Part shown: in pieces, positions 16,452 through 24,982 of the stretch
How the letters are laid out: each line of letters begins with the position of its first letter
Numbering within the stretch: position 1 is the first letter of the stretch
Source: Paenibacillus rubinfantis
Lineage (GTDB): Bacteria > Bacillota > Bacilli > Paenibacillales > Paenibacillaceae
DNA length: 64,000 nt
Direction: 5' to 3'
Assembly (NCBI RefSeq): GCF_001486505.1
Contig: NZ_LN909066.1
Span: 724,452 to 788,451, forward strand
Translations under genes and position numbers: made by a program
Notes under the pieces: model-generated
What the model was told of the DNA's origin: nothing
Seen by the model: only the letters and a program-made list of their open reading frames with translations
The model's database searches: none

Positions 16452-17564
16452 TTATCTTAGTTCAATAGGAACGTATTTCTGATTGGTTACGCCCGTATAT
16501 TCCGCACGCGGACGGATCAGGCGGTTATCTTCCAGCTGCTCCAGAATATGCGCCGTCCACCCGGACAACCGGCTGATGGCAAAAATCGGCGTAAACAGGT
16601 CACGCGGAATTCCCAGCATCGTGTAGACCGAAGCGGAATAAAAGTCCACGTTAGGCTTCAGCCCTTTTTGGCCGGTAACGAGCTGCTCCACTTTGACGGA
16701 AATGTCGTACAACGTGGAATCGCCTTTCAGGATGCTTAGCTGACGCGACATATTTTGCAGATGCTTCGCACGGGGATCGCCGTTCTTGTAGACGCGGTGG
16801 CCGAAGCCCATGATTTTCTCCTTATTAGCCAGCTTCTTCTGAATATACGGCTCCGCTTGATCCAGCGTACCGATCTCGGCCAGCATGTTCATGACCGCTT
16901 CGTTGGCCCCGCCATGCAGAGGTCCTTTGAGGGTGCCGATGGCCGAAGTGACTCCCGAGTAAATATCGGATAACGTCGCGATCGTCACGCGGGCGGAGAA
17001 CGTCGAAGCGTTCAGTTCATGGTCAGCATGAAGCACCAGCGCTTGATCCAAAGCGCGAACCGCAATCGGATCCGGTTCCTCGCCGGTCAACATGTAGAGG
17101 AAGTTGTGCGCGATCGAAACGTCCTTAAGCGGAGCGACCGGTTCCTTCCCATCCCGGATACGTGCAAAGGCGGCGATTAAGGTCGGAATTTGAGTTTGGA
17201 GTTTGATCGCCTTCAATTGGTTGCTTTCGCGGGAGTTGTCGTTGGCGTTCTCATCATACAAAGCAAGAGCCGATACGGCAGTACGAAGCACTGCCATCGT
17301 GTTGGCAGTCTGCGGATACAGCTTCATCTGTTCAAGCACTGCATCCGGAACCGCGGCGAAATCGCTCAATTGCCGCCGCAGGCGTTCCAGGTCAGCTTGA
17401 TTGGGCAATTTGCCGTACCATAACAAATAAGCCGTTTCTTCAAAACTCGCACGTTCCGCCAAATCGTCGATATTAATCCCACGATAGGCGAGCACGCCAT
17501 CATGAATGGAGCTGATCGAAGAGGTTGCCGCAACAATGCCTTCCAGGCCTTTCGTAGCTGTCAT
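16452..17564 (-). CDS. citZ: Citrate synthase
   Basis: A 370-residue type I citrate synthase. The catalytic histidines lie in HADHELNAS and in GPLHGGANE, followed by GFGHRVYKNGDPRA, and the catalytic aspartate is in NVDFYSASVY. It condenses oxaloacetate and acetyl-CoA at entry to the TCA cycle. ATG 17564 (MTATKGLEG) is spaced behind AAAGGAGAG; a 13-codon upstream extension has no ribosome site. icd follows about 85 bases downstream, as in B. subtilis. Confidence 0.96.
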   Translation of the reverse strand: MTATKGLEGIVAATSSISSIHDGVLAYRGINIDDLAERASFEETAYLLWYGKLPNQADLERLRRQLSDFAAVPDAVLEQMKLYPQTANTMAVLRTAVSALALYDENANDNSRESNQLKAIKLQTQIPTLIAAFARIRDGKEPVAPLKDVSIAHNFLYMLTGEEPDPIAVRALDQALVLHADHELNASTFSARVTIATLSDIYSGVTSAIGTLKGPLHGGANEAVMNMLAEIGTLDQAEPYIQKKLANKEKIMGFGHRVYKNGDPRAKHLQNMSRQLSILKGDSTLYDISVKVEQLVTGQKGLKPNVDFYSASVYTMLGIPRDLFTPIFAISRLSGWTAHILEQLEDNRLIRPRAEYTGVTNQKYVPIELR

Positions 17565-17608
17565 GAACCATCTCTCCTTTGTTAACATTTTGTGAGCAAA
17601 CAAGCCCC

Positions 17609-17622
17609 TGAAAACATTTTCA
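17609..17622 (-). promoter_or_regulatory. cre-like palindrome upstream of citZ
   Basis: The 14-base palindrome TGAAAACATTTTCA matches the CcpA cre consensus except for A instead of the central G. It lies 45 bases before citZ, a gene known to be catabolite-repressed in B. subtilis. The remaining 17623-17917 gap between citZ and ytvI is AT-rich and holds no gene that I can support; both divergent promoters must lie there. Confidence 0.4.
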
Positions 17623-17917
17623 AAATTGAAAGTTTTAAATTTTCGGAGTTAACCAATAACGGGCCTATAAATGCAGAAATATAGCTCCACTGCTTACTTC
17701 TTCATCATACTGGATTTCCGAAAACATGGGAACCGCTTCAGCACTACTGGGTACATCAAATGATTTTATCACAACAATAAAGAAATTTTGTAAACGATTC
17801 CAGCTGTGCAATGAATTATATCACATATCTTGATGAATTGTACGGGGCGGAATACTCAGGCCGGACAACTAATAGAGTAGAACTAGGACATGTACTTATG
17901 AAAAGGGGAAGTGCCTC

Positions 17918-19036
17918 ATGGATCACGTGATCGTCAAACGCGTGCTGCGCGGCAGCTGGATATGCGTTGTCCTGATCGGCTCTATTTTGGCGGTCTATTG
18001 GCTGCTCCCGCTGATTTATCCGTTTTTGATCGCCTGGCTGCTTGCTTACGCGATGAATCCGTTTGTCCAGTGGCTCCAAAAAAGCCTGCGGGTGCCGAAA
18101 TGGCTAGCCGTAACGCTGTCGCTGCTCATATATTTCGGAAGCGCGGGAATCATCGTATCGGCAGCGTTAACGCGACTTGTCAAAGAGTTGATCCATTTTG
18201 CCGAATCGTTTGATCTACGTATCGCCGAGTGGAGAAATCTGTTTGTCTCGTGGACGCAAAGCGAAGGCATTCAATCGATCATTACCGAGATCAACCGTTT
18301 TATTGCCGACAATCCTGGCTATGAAAATACGATTCACAAAAATATCGACAATACCACCGAAAGGGTAGGTTCCTTTGTTTCCCACCTCGTGAATAACGTG
18401 CTGGAAACGATCGTCACCCTGCTCTCCTCCCTGCCCAATTTAGGGGTGATCCTCGGGGTTATTTTGATGGCCACCTTTTTTATCAGCAGCCACTGGGAGC
18501 GGGATGTGCGATTCTTGGCCGCCTCCATCCCTTCGCCGTTCCGCAAAACCGCAGGTGCGATCTGGCGCGATTTGCAGCGTGCGTTATCCGGTTATCTTCG
18601 CGCCCAATTCATCATGATTTCCATCACCGCGTTTATCGTGCTGCTCGGCCTGTTAATTTTAGGCGTCGACTCCGCCTTTACCTATGCCCTGCTCATTGGA
18701 CTTGTCGATTTGCTGCCATATCTGGGCGTTGGCACGGTGATGATTCCCTGGCTGATCTATGCTTTCGCCACCGGCGATGTCACGCTGGGAATCGGGCTGG
18801 CCGTGCTGTACGGGGTCATCCTGGTAGCCCGCCAGCTGATTGAACCCAAGGTGCTGGCCAGCAGTGTTGGACTGGATCCCTTGCCCACGCTGATCGCCAT
18901 GTTTGTCGGCCTGAAGCTGTTTGGCGTGTTGGGGCTCCTGATTGGCCCGGTCACGCTGGTGATCCTGGGGGCCGCCGTCCGAGCCGGCGTCGTCCGCGAT
19001 TTGCGCAACTATATCCTTCATGGGCGACTAAGGTAG
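17918..19036 (+). CDS. ytvI: Sporulation integral membrane protein YtvI (AI-2E transporter family)
   Basis: A 372-residue protein with about seven or eight membrane helices and the PerM/AI-2E exporter layout: paired N-terminal helices (14-50), a helix at 62-85, a soluble middle domain and a C-terminal helical bundle with LVDLLPYLGVGTVMIPW. The length and position next to citZ match B. subtilis ytvI, whose role in sporulation is only loosely defined. ATG 17918 follows AAAGGGGAAG. Confidence 0.9.
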   Translation: MDHVIVKRVLRGSWICVVLIGSILAVYWLLPLIYPFLIAWLLAYAMNPFVQWLQKSLRVPKWLAVTLSLLIYFGSAGIIVSAALTRLVKELIHFAESFDLRIAEWRNLFVSWTQSEGIQSIITEINRFIADNPGYENTIHKNIDNTTERVGSFVSHLVNNVLETIVTLLSSLPNLGVILGVILMATFFISSHWERDVRFLAASIPSPFRKTAGAIWRDLQRALSGYLRAQFIMISITAFIVLLGLLILGVDSAFTYALLIGLVDLLPYLGVGTVMIPWLIYAFATGDVTLGIGLAVLYGVILVARQLIEPKVLASSVGLDPLPTLIAMFVGLKLFGVLGLLIGPVTLVILGAAVRAGVVRDLRNYILHGRLR

Positions 19037-19052
19037 CGATACCGCTTGAGGT

Positions 19053-19098
19053 TAAAAAAAGGGCATCCCGTCTCTCCTGACGAGATGCCTTTCTTTTC
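19053..19098. terminator. Bidirectional terminator between ytvI and fxsA
   Basis: Stem GGCATC (19062-19067) with GATGCC (19084-19089), extended through GTC/GAC, flanked by A7 on the left and T-rich TTTCTTTTC on the right. It serves the two convergent genes. Confidence 0.82.
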
Positions 19099-19151
19099 GA
19101 TCCGGGAATCCTACCGTCCAACCGGCCCAACGACGGCTAGACGAACCGGGC

Positions 19152-19544
19152 TTAACGGCGGAAATAAGTAATGGTGCCGTCCTTCATTTTCTTGCTGACC
19201 CATTTCAAGAGCGGAATTCGATATAACACGCGCGTCAACGGAAACACCATCGTAAATCCGATGATATCGGTAATGAAGCCGGGGATCAAGAGCAGCATCC
19301 CGCCGGCAAACACGCATAATCCATCAAGGACCATTCGTCCCGGAATTTGTCCGCCGCTCATTTGGGCTTTGGCGTCAGCCAGCACTTTACGCCCTTCAAA
19401 TTGCATCATCAACCCGCCGATCACGGAGGTCGCCAGCGTCAGAAAAATCGTTTTCCCCACGCCCAACCTCTCGCCGACGTACATATACCCCCAAAACTCT
19501 ACGATCGGAATCAATACGATGAGAGCGGCTATCCATTTACGCAT
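19152..19544 (-). CDS. fxsA: FxsA family membrane protein
   Basis: A 130-residue protein with hydrophobic segments at about 5-25, 28-48 and 70-105 and the FxsA hallmarks IPIVEFWGYMYVGERLG, TLATSVIGGLMMQ and LLIPGFITDIIGF. FxsA relieves F-plasmid exclusion of phage T7 in E. coli; the native role in Firmicutes is unclear. The B. subtilis orthologue lies at the same place between ytvI and pyk. ATG 19544 follows AAAGGAG. Confidence 0.92.
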   Translation of the reverse strand: MRKWIAALIVLIPIVEFWGYMYVGERLGVGKTIFLTLATSVIGGLMMQFEGRKVLADAKAQMSGGQIPGRMVLDGLCVFAGGMLLLIPGFITDIIGFTMVFPLTRVLYRIPLLKWVSKKMKDGTITYFRR

Positions 19545-19609
19545 ATCAGGACTCCTTTACTACATTCCTGTACTTGTATTTTACCGCCTCCGCGCCGGAT
19601 AATCAAAAT

Positions 19610-20029
19610 TTATGGTTTCCGGGCTTCCTCCAGCGCCGCATACCATTCCGGGAATACCTTCTTGAATTGGACCGGCTTGAAGTCCTCGCGGCGAACGATA
19701 TAGTGGGAAGAAGATCCCTCAACGCAAAGCGTACCTTCCCCGTTGTATACCTCATAACCGTAAGCGGTTTTGACACCGCTGTTCTCGATGACCCGAGTCT
19801 TCAGCAGGACGGTTTCGCCATAGCGGATCCCGCGCTTATACTCTACCTTCATTTCGTGGACGGGCGAGATATACCCCGCCTGCTCCATCTCGATATAATC
19901 AAATCCGAGATTCCGGCTCAGCTGCAGTCTCCCCAACTCGAACCATTCCAGGTAATGAGCATGGTAGATGATCCCCATCATGTCGAACTCCGAATATTTC
20001 GGCTCAATGGATATTTCGCATACGTACAC
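19610..20029 (-). CDS. Acyl-CoA thioesterase, YbgC / 4HBT hot-dog family
   Basis: A 139-residue protein when started at GTG 20029, which sits behind AAAGGAG at ideal spacing. The hot-dog motif YSEFDMMGIIYHAHYLEWFE contains the catalytic aspartate of the 4-hydroxybenzoyl-CoA/YbgC group. The open frame extends 29 codons further upstream to 20116, but that stretch is the pyk terminator hairpin, so the longer start is very unlikely. It hydrolyses acyl-CoA; the preferred substrate is unknown. It sits directly after pyk in the same direction. Confidence 0.88.
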   Translation of the reverse strand: MYVCEISIEPKYSEFDMMGIIYHAHYLEWFELGRLQLSRNLGFDYIEMEQAGYISPVHEMKVEYKRGIRYGETVLLKTRVIENSGVKTAYGYEVYNGEGTLCVEGSSSHYIVRREDFKPVQFKKVFPEWYAALEEARKP

Positions 20030-20054
20030 AGCGCTCCGCTCCTTTTCAGTGGTG

Positions 20055-20099
20055 GCAAAAAAAGCAATGGTCCCAAGCGGGCCCCATTGCCTTTTTTTT
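20055..20099 (-). terminator. Terminator after pyk
   Basis: GCAATGG (20064-20070) pairs with CCATTGC (20084-20090), with an inner CCC/GGG pair. On the minus strand the stem is preceded by A8 and followed by T7. It separates pyk from the thioesterase and overlaps the false N-terminal extension of the latter. Confidence 0.88.
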
Positions 20100-20133
20100 G
20101 CTGACGATTCGTCCATTTATTAGAACCTTACGA

Positions 20134-21555
20134 CTACTTGCGGATTTGTCCGATCTTCACCAGGTTCGTTGAACCGGAACGTCCAAGCGGTACCCCAGCG
20201 GTGATAACAACGAGGTCGCCCTCTTTCACCAGACCGGAATCCACGCCGCCTTTCATCGCCTTATCGAACATTTCATCGGTGGTGCTGGCCAGATCGCCTT
20301 TCACCGGTGTTACGCCCCAGTTCAGAGCCAGACGACGCAAGGTTTGATCTTCAGTAGTTACTGCGATGATTGGTGCTTTTGGACGATATTTGGAGACCAT
20401 ACGTGCCGTATAGCCTGTTTCCGTCGAAGTAATGATCGCCTTGGCGTTCAGCTCCAGTGCCGAGTTGGCTACCGCTTGGCTGATCGCTTCCGTTACAGTC
20501 GTTTGTTGTGCATTACTTTGCTTCACGAAAATTTCACGGTATTCCAAAGCGGATTCCGCTTTCTCCGCGATGCGGGACATCGTCAGCACCGATTCCACCG
20601 GATATTTACCGGCAGCTGTTTCGCCGGAGAGCATGATCGCGTCCGTACCGTCGAAGATCGCGTTGGCTACGTCACTTGCTTCCGCGCGCGTAGGTCTAGG
20701 GTTGCGTTGCATGGAGTCAAGCATTTGCGTTGCAGTGATAACCGGTTTACCCACACGGTTACATTTCTCGATCATGCGTTTTTGCACGAGCGGCACGTCT
20801 TCGGCAGGAATTTCCACGCCAAGGTCACCGCGGGCAACCATCAGGCCGTCGGAGACTTCCAAGATTTCATCGAGGTTGTCAACGCCTTGTTGGTTTTCAA
20901 TTTTAGAAATGATTTGAATTTGAGTTGCGTTGTTTTTCTCCAGCAATTGACGAATTTCAAGCACGTCGCTCGCTTTACGAACGAAGGAAGCCGCAATAAA
21001 ATCGATGCCTTGCTCGATCCCGAACTTGATGTCGCTAGCGTCTTTCTCGGTGATGCCTGGCAGGGAAATGTTTACGCCGGGTACGTTAACGCCTTTTTTA
21101 CTCTTGATGGTACCGCCATTCACGATACGGCATTTGATTTCCGTACCTTGAATTTCAACAACCGTCAGACCAATCAAACCGTCGTCGATCAGAATCGTCG
21201 AGCCCACTTCCACATCTCCTGGAAGCTCTTTGTACGTAATGGAAATCCGTTCCTTGTCACCGAGAATCTCTTCCGTCGTCAAGGTAATGAATTCGTCCTG
21301 TACCAGCTCGATTGGCTCTTCTTTCAACTTACCGGTACGGATCTCTGGACCTTTAGTGTCCAACAGTATGGCGATCGATTTCCCCAGCTCCGCGCTCGCT
21401 TGACGGATCGTCTTGATCCGGTTGCCATGCTCCTCAAAATCACCGTGGGAGAAGTTCAGACGAGCGACGTTCATTCCGGCCATAATCAGCTTCTTGATGT
21501 TTTCTAACGATTCACTAGAAGGACCGATAGTACATACGATTTTTGTTTTGCGCAT
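20134..21555 (-). CDS. pyk: Pyruvate kinase
   Basis: A 473-residue glycolytic enzyme that makes pyruvate and ATP from phosphoenolpyruvate. Motifs: NVARLNFSHGDFEEH, LDTKGPEIRTG, KGVNVPGVNISLPGITEKD, ISKIENQQGVDNLDEI, MVARGDLGVEIP, the active-site stretch QMLDSMQRNPRPTRAE and SGETAAGKYP. It ends soon after GSTNLVKIGQIRK and so lacks the extra C-terminal PEP-utiliser-like domain that makes B. subtilis pyruvate kinase about 110 residues longer. ATG 21555 follows CGGAGG. The 21556-21800 gap holds its promoter region and the accA terminator. pfkA, next to pyk in B. subtilis, is absent here. Confidence 0.97.
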   Translation of the reverse strand: MRKTKIVCTIGPSSESLENIKKLIMAGMNVARLNFSHGDFEEHGNRIKTIRQASAELGKSIAILLDTKGPEIRTGKLKEEPIELVQDEFITLTTEEILGDKERISITYKELPGDVEVGSTILIDDGLIGLTVVEIQGTEIKCRIVNGGTIKSKKGVNVPGVNISLPGITEKDASDIKFGIEQGIDFIAASFVRKASDVLEIRQLLEKNNATQIQIISKIENQQGVDNLDEILEVSDGLMVARGDLGVEIPAEDVPLVQKRMIEKCNRVGKPVITATQMLDSMQRNPRPTRAEASDVANAIFDGTDAIMLSGETAAGKYPVESVLTMSRIAEKAESALEYREIFVKQSNAQQTTVTEAISQAVANSALELNAKAIITSTETGYTARMVSKYRPKAPIIAVTTEDQTLRRLALNWGVTPVKGDLASTTDEMFDKAMKGGVDSGLVKEGDLVVITAGVPLGRSGSTNLVKIGQIRK

Positions 21556-21739
21556 TTGGGTTTCCTCCGTTTAAAATAGTTCTCTCTATATAATCTTTTC
21601 CAACAACTAAATTTACTACAGTTTTGTCGATTTGTATAGGAAGTTTATCATATTGTAACGAATATGCCTTCAAAGCATGCACGAAACGCTAGGCGTCAAG
21701 CCAAAACTTGTGCTAAATTTCCAGTATTCCCCGAAAACA

Positions 21740-21790
21740 GCGAAAATAACCTTGCCGCGGGTCCCCGATGGGTTCCACTCGTAAGGTTAT
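21740..21790 (-). terminator. Terminator after accA
   Basis: Outer stem ATAACCTT (21746-21753) with AAGGTTAT (21783-21790), interrupted inner pairing through a GGG/CCC core, followed on the minus strand by a T-containing tract. It ends the accD-accA transcript before pyk. Confidence 0.65.
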
Positions 21791-21800
21791 CGCTTGAGCT

Positions 21801-22886
21801 TTAGCTTCGCTCGGCTGTATGAGCCTCCGCTGCCGCCGCCGATTCGCCCGATGCTTCCGAAGACGACTCGCCCTCGTTGATACCAGCGACTTCGACCACG
21901 TCTTTTGGAGCCCCCGCCGCTTCCGCCTTGCCGGCCACCTGGAACTCGCCGATTTTGCGGAACTTCCGGTAGCGGTCTTCTACCAGCTCATCCGGATGCA
22001 GGTTGGACAATTCATCCAGGTGACGAAGCAGCGCCGCTTTGATCACTTCCGCAGTGGATTCGTAGTCTCGGTGCGCGCCGCCGTGCGGTTCGGGAACGAT
22101 CTCTTCGATCACGCCCATCTCCAACAGGTCTTGCGCGGTGATCTTCATCGCTTCCGCCGCTTGATCGGCCTTGGAGGCGTCCTTCCAAAGGATCGAGGCC
22201 GCTCCGTTCGGCGAAATGACCGAATAGATGGCGTTCTCCAGCATCAACACACGGTTGCCTACGCCAAGCGCTAGCGCGCCGCCGCTTCCGCCTTCTCCAA
22301 GCACCACGCAAATGACAGGTACCCGAAGCATCGACATATCGCGCAAATTCCGGGCAATCGCTTCTGATTGTCCGCGCTCCTCTGCCGTGATTCCCGGGTA
22401 AGCCCCCTTCGTGTCGATAAACGTCACGATCGGGCGGCGGAACTTGTCCGCTTGCTGCATGAGTCGCAGCGCTTTGCGGAAGCCTTCCGGATGTGCGCTG
22501 CCGAAGAAACGGGCGATGTTATCCTTCGTATCCTTCCCCCGCTGCTGCCCGATAACCGTCACCGGCACGCCGCCAAGCTTAGCCAGTCCGCCTACCACGG
22601 CCAGGTCGTCGCCAAACACCCGATCTCCGTGGAGCTCGATAAATTCCTCGAAGATCAGGCCGATCATATCCAGGGATGTCGGACGCTGGTGGTGGCGGGC
22701 CAGATGCATTTTTTGCGAAGGAGAAATGTTGCTGTAGATCTCTTCCTCCAGCTGACGGTAACGCTCTTCCAAACGCGCAATCTCTTCCGTAAAATCGATG
22801 CCCTTCTCGCTGCCAAACTGCTCCAGTTCCGAAATCTTCTCGCGCAGCTTCACGAGAGGCGTCTCAAAAGGCAATTCGCCTGCCAT
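21801..22886 (-). CDS. accA: Acetyl-CoA carboxylase carboxyltransferase subunit alpha
   Basis: A 361-residue subunit of the carboxyltransferase that makes malonyl-CoA for fatty acid synthesis. Family motifs include PLVKLREKISELE, HQRPTSLDMIGLIFEEFIELHGDR, FIDTKGAYPGITAEERGQSEAIARN, GEGGSGGALALGVGNRVLMLENAIYSVISPNGAASILWKD compressed over residues 195-235, and LLEMGVIEEIVPEP. The last 45 residues are an Ala/Glu/Ser-rich tail beyond the usual end. Its ATG directly abuts the accD stop, implying coupled translation and equal stoichiometry. Confidence 0.97.
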   Translation of the reverse strand: MAGELPFETPLVKLREKISELEQFGSEKGIDFTEEIARLEERYRQLEEEIYSNISPSQKMHLARHHQRPTSLDMIGLIFEEFIELHGDRVFGDDLAVVGGLAKLGGVPVTVIGQQRGKDTKDNIARFFGSAHPEGFRKALRLMQQADKFRRPIVTFIDTKGAYPGITAEERGQSEAIARNLRDMSMLRVPVICVVLGEGGSGGALALGVGNRVLMLENAIYSVISPNGAASILWKDASKADQAAEAMKITAQDLLEMGVIEEIVPEPHGGAHRDYESTAEVIKAALLRHLDELSNLHPDELVEDRYRKFRKIGEFQVAGKAEAAGAPKDVVEVAGINEGESSSEASGESAAAAEAHTAERS

Positions 22887-23780
22887 TTATGCTCCCCCCT
22901 TCACGCCGTGCAAATCCAGCAATTTCGCCAGCGTCGACTTCATGTCCTTCCGATGGACGACCAGGTCAATCTGACCGTGCTGCAGATTAAATTCCGCCGT
23001 CTGGAAATCATCCGGCAGCTTCTGACGGATCGTCTGCTCGATGACGATTCTCCCGGCAAACCCAAAGACAGCGCCGGGCTCGGCCACAATGACGTCGCCA
23101 AGCATGGCAAAGCTGGCCGATACGCCGCCCGTCGTCGGGTCCGTAATGACCGAAATAAAAAGCCCGCCATGTTCGCTTAACCGGGCTAGTGCCGCGCTCG
23201 TCTTGGCCATCTGCATCAAGCTCAAGATACTCTCCTGCATCCGCGCGCCGCCCGACGTTGAGAAGATGATCATCGGCAGGCGTTTCTCGGTAGCGGCTTC
23301 AATGGCTCGCGTGATTTTTTCCCCAACCACGGAACCCATGCTTCCGGAGAAAAAGTCAAAGCTCATCACGGCCGCAACGGCAGGAAAACCTTGGATCGTC
23401 CCTTCGCCTGTGACAACCGCTTCGCGCAGCCCTGATTTCAAGGTTTGCTGCTCCAGCTTGCTGGCGTACCCCGGGAATTCCAACGGGTCGACAGACACCA
23501 GGTCCGCATCGTACTCCGTAAAGCTGCCTTCATCAAACGTATAACGAATCCGCTCCAGCGCGTTCAGGCGCATATGGTGTCCGCAGGCCGGGCACACCAT
23601 AAAATTCTTCTCCAGCTCTTTGCTGTATTGAATCGCGCCGCAGCGGCCGCATTTATTCATTAGACCCTCAGGAATTTCGCGTTTGGGCCGATCCGCCTGC
23701 GGAGTGCCCTCTTCGCTGCCCGTTCGTCCTGAGGGAATGGTCGCGTACTTCCTCTTCTTCTGAAACAAATCTTTGAACAC
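22887..23780 (-). CDS. accD: Acetyl-CoA carboxylase carboxyltransferase subunit beta
   Basis: A 297-residue partner of AccA. It has the N-terminal four-cysteine zinc ribbon (CGRC and CPACGHH, about 43-66) and the crotonase-like core with FDFFSGSMGSVVGEKI, FSTSGGARMQESILSLMQM, TDPTTGGVSASFAMLGD and AEPGAVFGFAGRIVIEQT. The start is a GTG at 23780 behind AGAGGTG. accD and accA form a tight two-gene operon. The 23781-23898 gap upstream contains no gene that I can support. Confidence 0.97.
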   Translation of the reverse strand: MFKDLFQKKRKYATIPSGRTGSEEGTPQADRPKREIPEGLMNKCGRCGAIQYSKELEKNFMVCPACGHHMRLNALERIRYTFDEGSFTEYDADLVSVDPLEFPGYASKLEQQTLKSGLREAVVTGEGTIQGFPAVAAVMSFDFFSGSMGSVVGEKITRAIEAATEKRLPMIIFSTSGGARMQESILSLMQMAKTSAALARLSEHGGLFISVITDPTTGGVSASFAMLGDVIVAEPGAVFGFAGRIVIEQTIRQKLPDDFQTAEFNLQHGQIDLVVHRKDMKSTLAKLLDLHGVKGGA

Positions 23781-23898
23781 AACTACACCTCTTCAGCCGT
23801 TTATTTATCGTGGCAGTTCCAAAAGTCTTAAGGCCAGCCGACCCTTATGAACCCGCACTTCCAGGCCTCATTTGCAACGAGGAATCTCGAATTCCCTG

Positions 23899-24087
23899 CT
23901 AAGGATGCAAAATCGAATTCAACACTTCTTGCACTTCTTCCAATTCCCCGGAAGGAACCAGAATCTCAAACTGCTGTTTGGATAAATTAACAGGACGTGT
24001 TTGGACGAGAAAGCCTTCTTCGGTGAGTTTCGTCTTGATCATATCCGCAACTTTTGCGGTAGGCGCGATATACATAACAGTCCACAT
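23899..24087 (-). CDS. Small conserved-type protein of unknown function
   Basis: A 62-residue alpha/beta protein (MWTVMYIAPTAKVADMIK, then a C-terminal LVPSGELEEVQEVLNSIL). ATG 24087 after AAAAGG is preferred to an in-frame start 23 codons upstream. Two predicted strands and two helices suggest a small ferredoxin-like fold; no catalytic motif is visible. It sits between pgpA and accD on the same strand. I cannot name a function. Confidence 0.65.
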   Translation of the reverse strand: MWTVMYIAPTAKVADMIKTKLTEEGFLVQTRPVNLSKQQFEILVPSGELEEVQEVLNSILHP

Positions 24088-24294
24088 GCCCTTTTCAAAG
24101 CCCCCTAACCTTATCTTTGAGCCCGTATAATAGAGTAATGATAACATAATTTTCAAATTTCCCGCAACAAAAGGAAAACCGCGCCGGAAGCGGCCCGAGG
24201 CAAGAATTTGCCGCGAGGCCCGGCGCTGCAGTAGGAGGACGAAATCGGTGGGGGGTGCAGCAGGGCAATGGATGTTTTAATTTTCGGATTCTCT

Positions 24295-24789
24295 TTAGTC
24301 CGAACTAGAAGGGTAGGTCGCAGCCTGCTCATGCTTATGCGCGATTCGGGCAGAAGCCGCAGCCGCAAGGCCCGCAACGAGGTCGTCGAGAAAGACGTGA
24401 ATACAGTCGCCGCGATTGTTCAGCTTGCCGATAATCTCCGGTTTGACCTTGTCCAAATAACCGAAGCTCGTCAGGCCAATCATCCCGAACACGCTCGTGA
24501 TGCCCAGCGCCATCGTCTCATCCACCCCGTAAAGTGGCTCGTCGGCCTCCATGATCTCCTGCAAAGGTTCCGGGAGCTGCTTCTGCTCGGCCAGCTCGTC
24601 GAGGGCGATCCCGGTAAACAGGGTGTATTGGACCTCTCTTTTTTGCAGCACGGCTTTTACACTCTCCAGACATTGGTCCAACGTCAAATCCTCATGATAC
24701 GCCGTTTGCAACGAATGAACAATCTGCGCGATTTCCTCCAGCTTGACACCCCGGCGCAGCAACTGCGCTTCCGCTAGTTCATATGACAT
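24295..24789 (-). CDS. PgpA-family phosphatase, YutG-like
   Basis: A 164-residue protein matching the phosphatidylglycerophosphatase A family as seen in B. subtilis YutG. The N-terminal helices LLRRGVKLEEIAQIVHSLQ lead into the family core with YGVDETMALGITSVFGMIGLTSFGYLDK split over about residues 85-113. The C-terminal FLDDLVAGLAAA carries the metal-binding DD pair. It may dephosphorylate phosphatidylglycerophosphate or a related lipid. ATG 24789 lies 9 bases after AGGGAGG; ATG two codons earlier is possible. The sequence upstream dissolves into a 52-bp repeat array. Confidence 0.85.
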   Translation of the reverse strand: MSYELAEAQLLRRGVKLEEIAQIVHSLQTAYHEDLTLDQCLESVKAVLQKREVQYTLFTGIALDELAEQKQLPEPLQEIMEADEPLYGVDETMALGITSVFGMIGLTSFGYLDKVKPEIIGKLNNRGDCIHVFLDDLVAGLAAAASARIAHKHEQAATYPSSSD

Positions 24790-24982
24790 ACGCATCTTCC
24801 TCCCTTGATTCCGGACCACCCCTGAGGCAGCATGTAGATGCACGGCCGGAATCCACTTTCCGGGCGTTCCAGCCCGATACTTGGTTTTTCGTGTTCCTAA
24901 GTGTATGCACGACCTTCCGAAAATGTTCGTTCAAACTTGTCCCCACGAAAGGAGAACGGAGGTGTATCGCGCGATGGGATGC

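Noticed and set aside
15040..16482. 480-codon plus-strand open frame
   Set aside because: Antisense shadow of icd. The encoded sequence has no recognisable motif, while the minus strand gives a complete isocitrate dehydrogenase.
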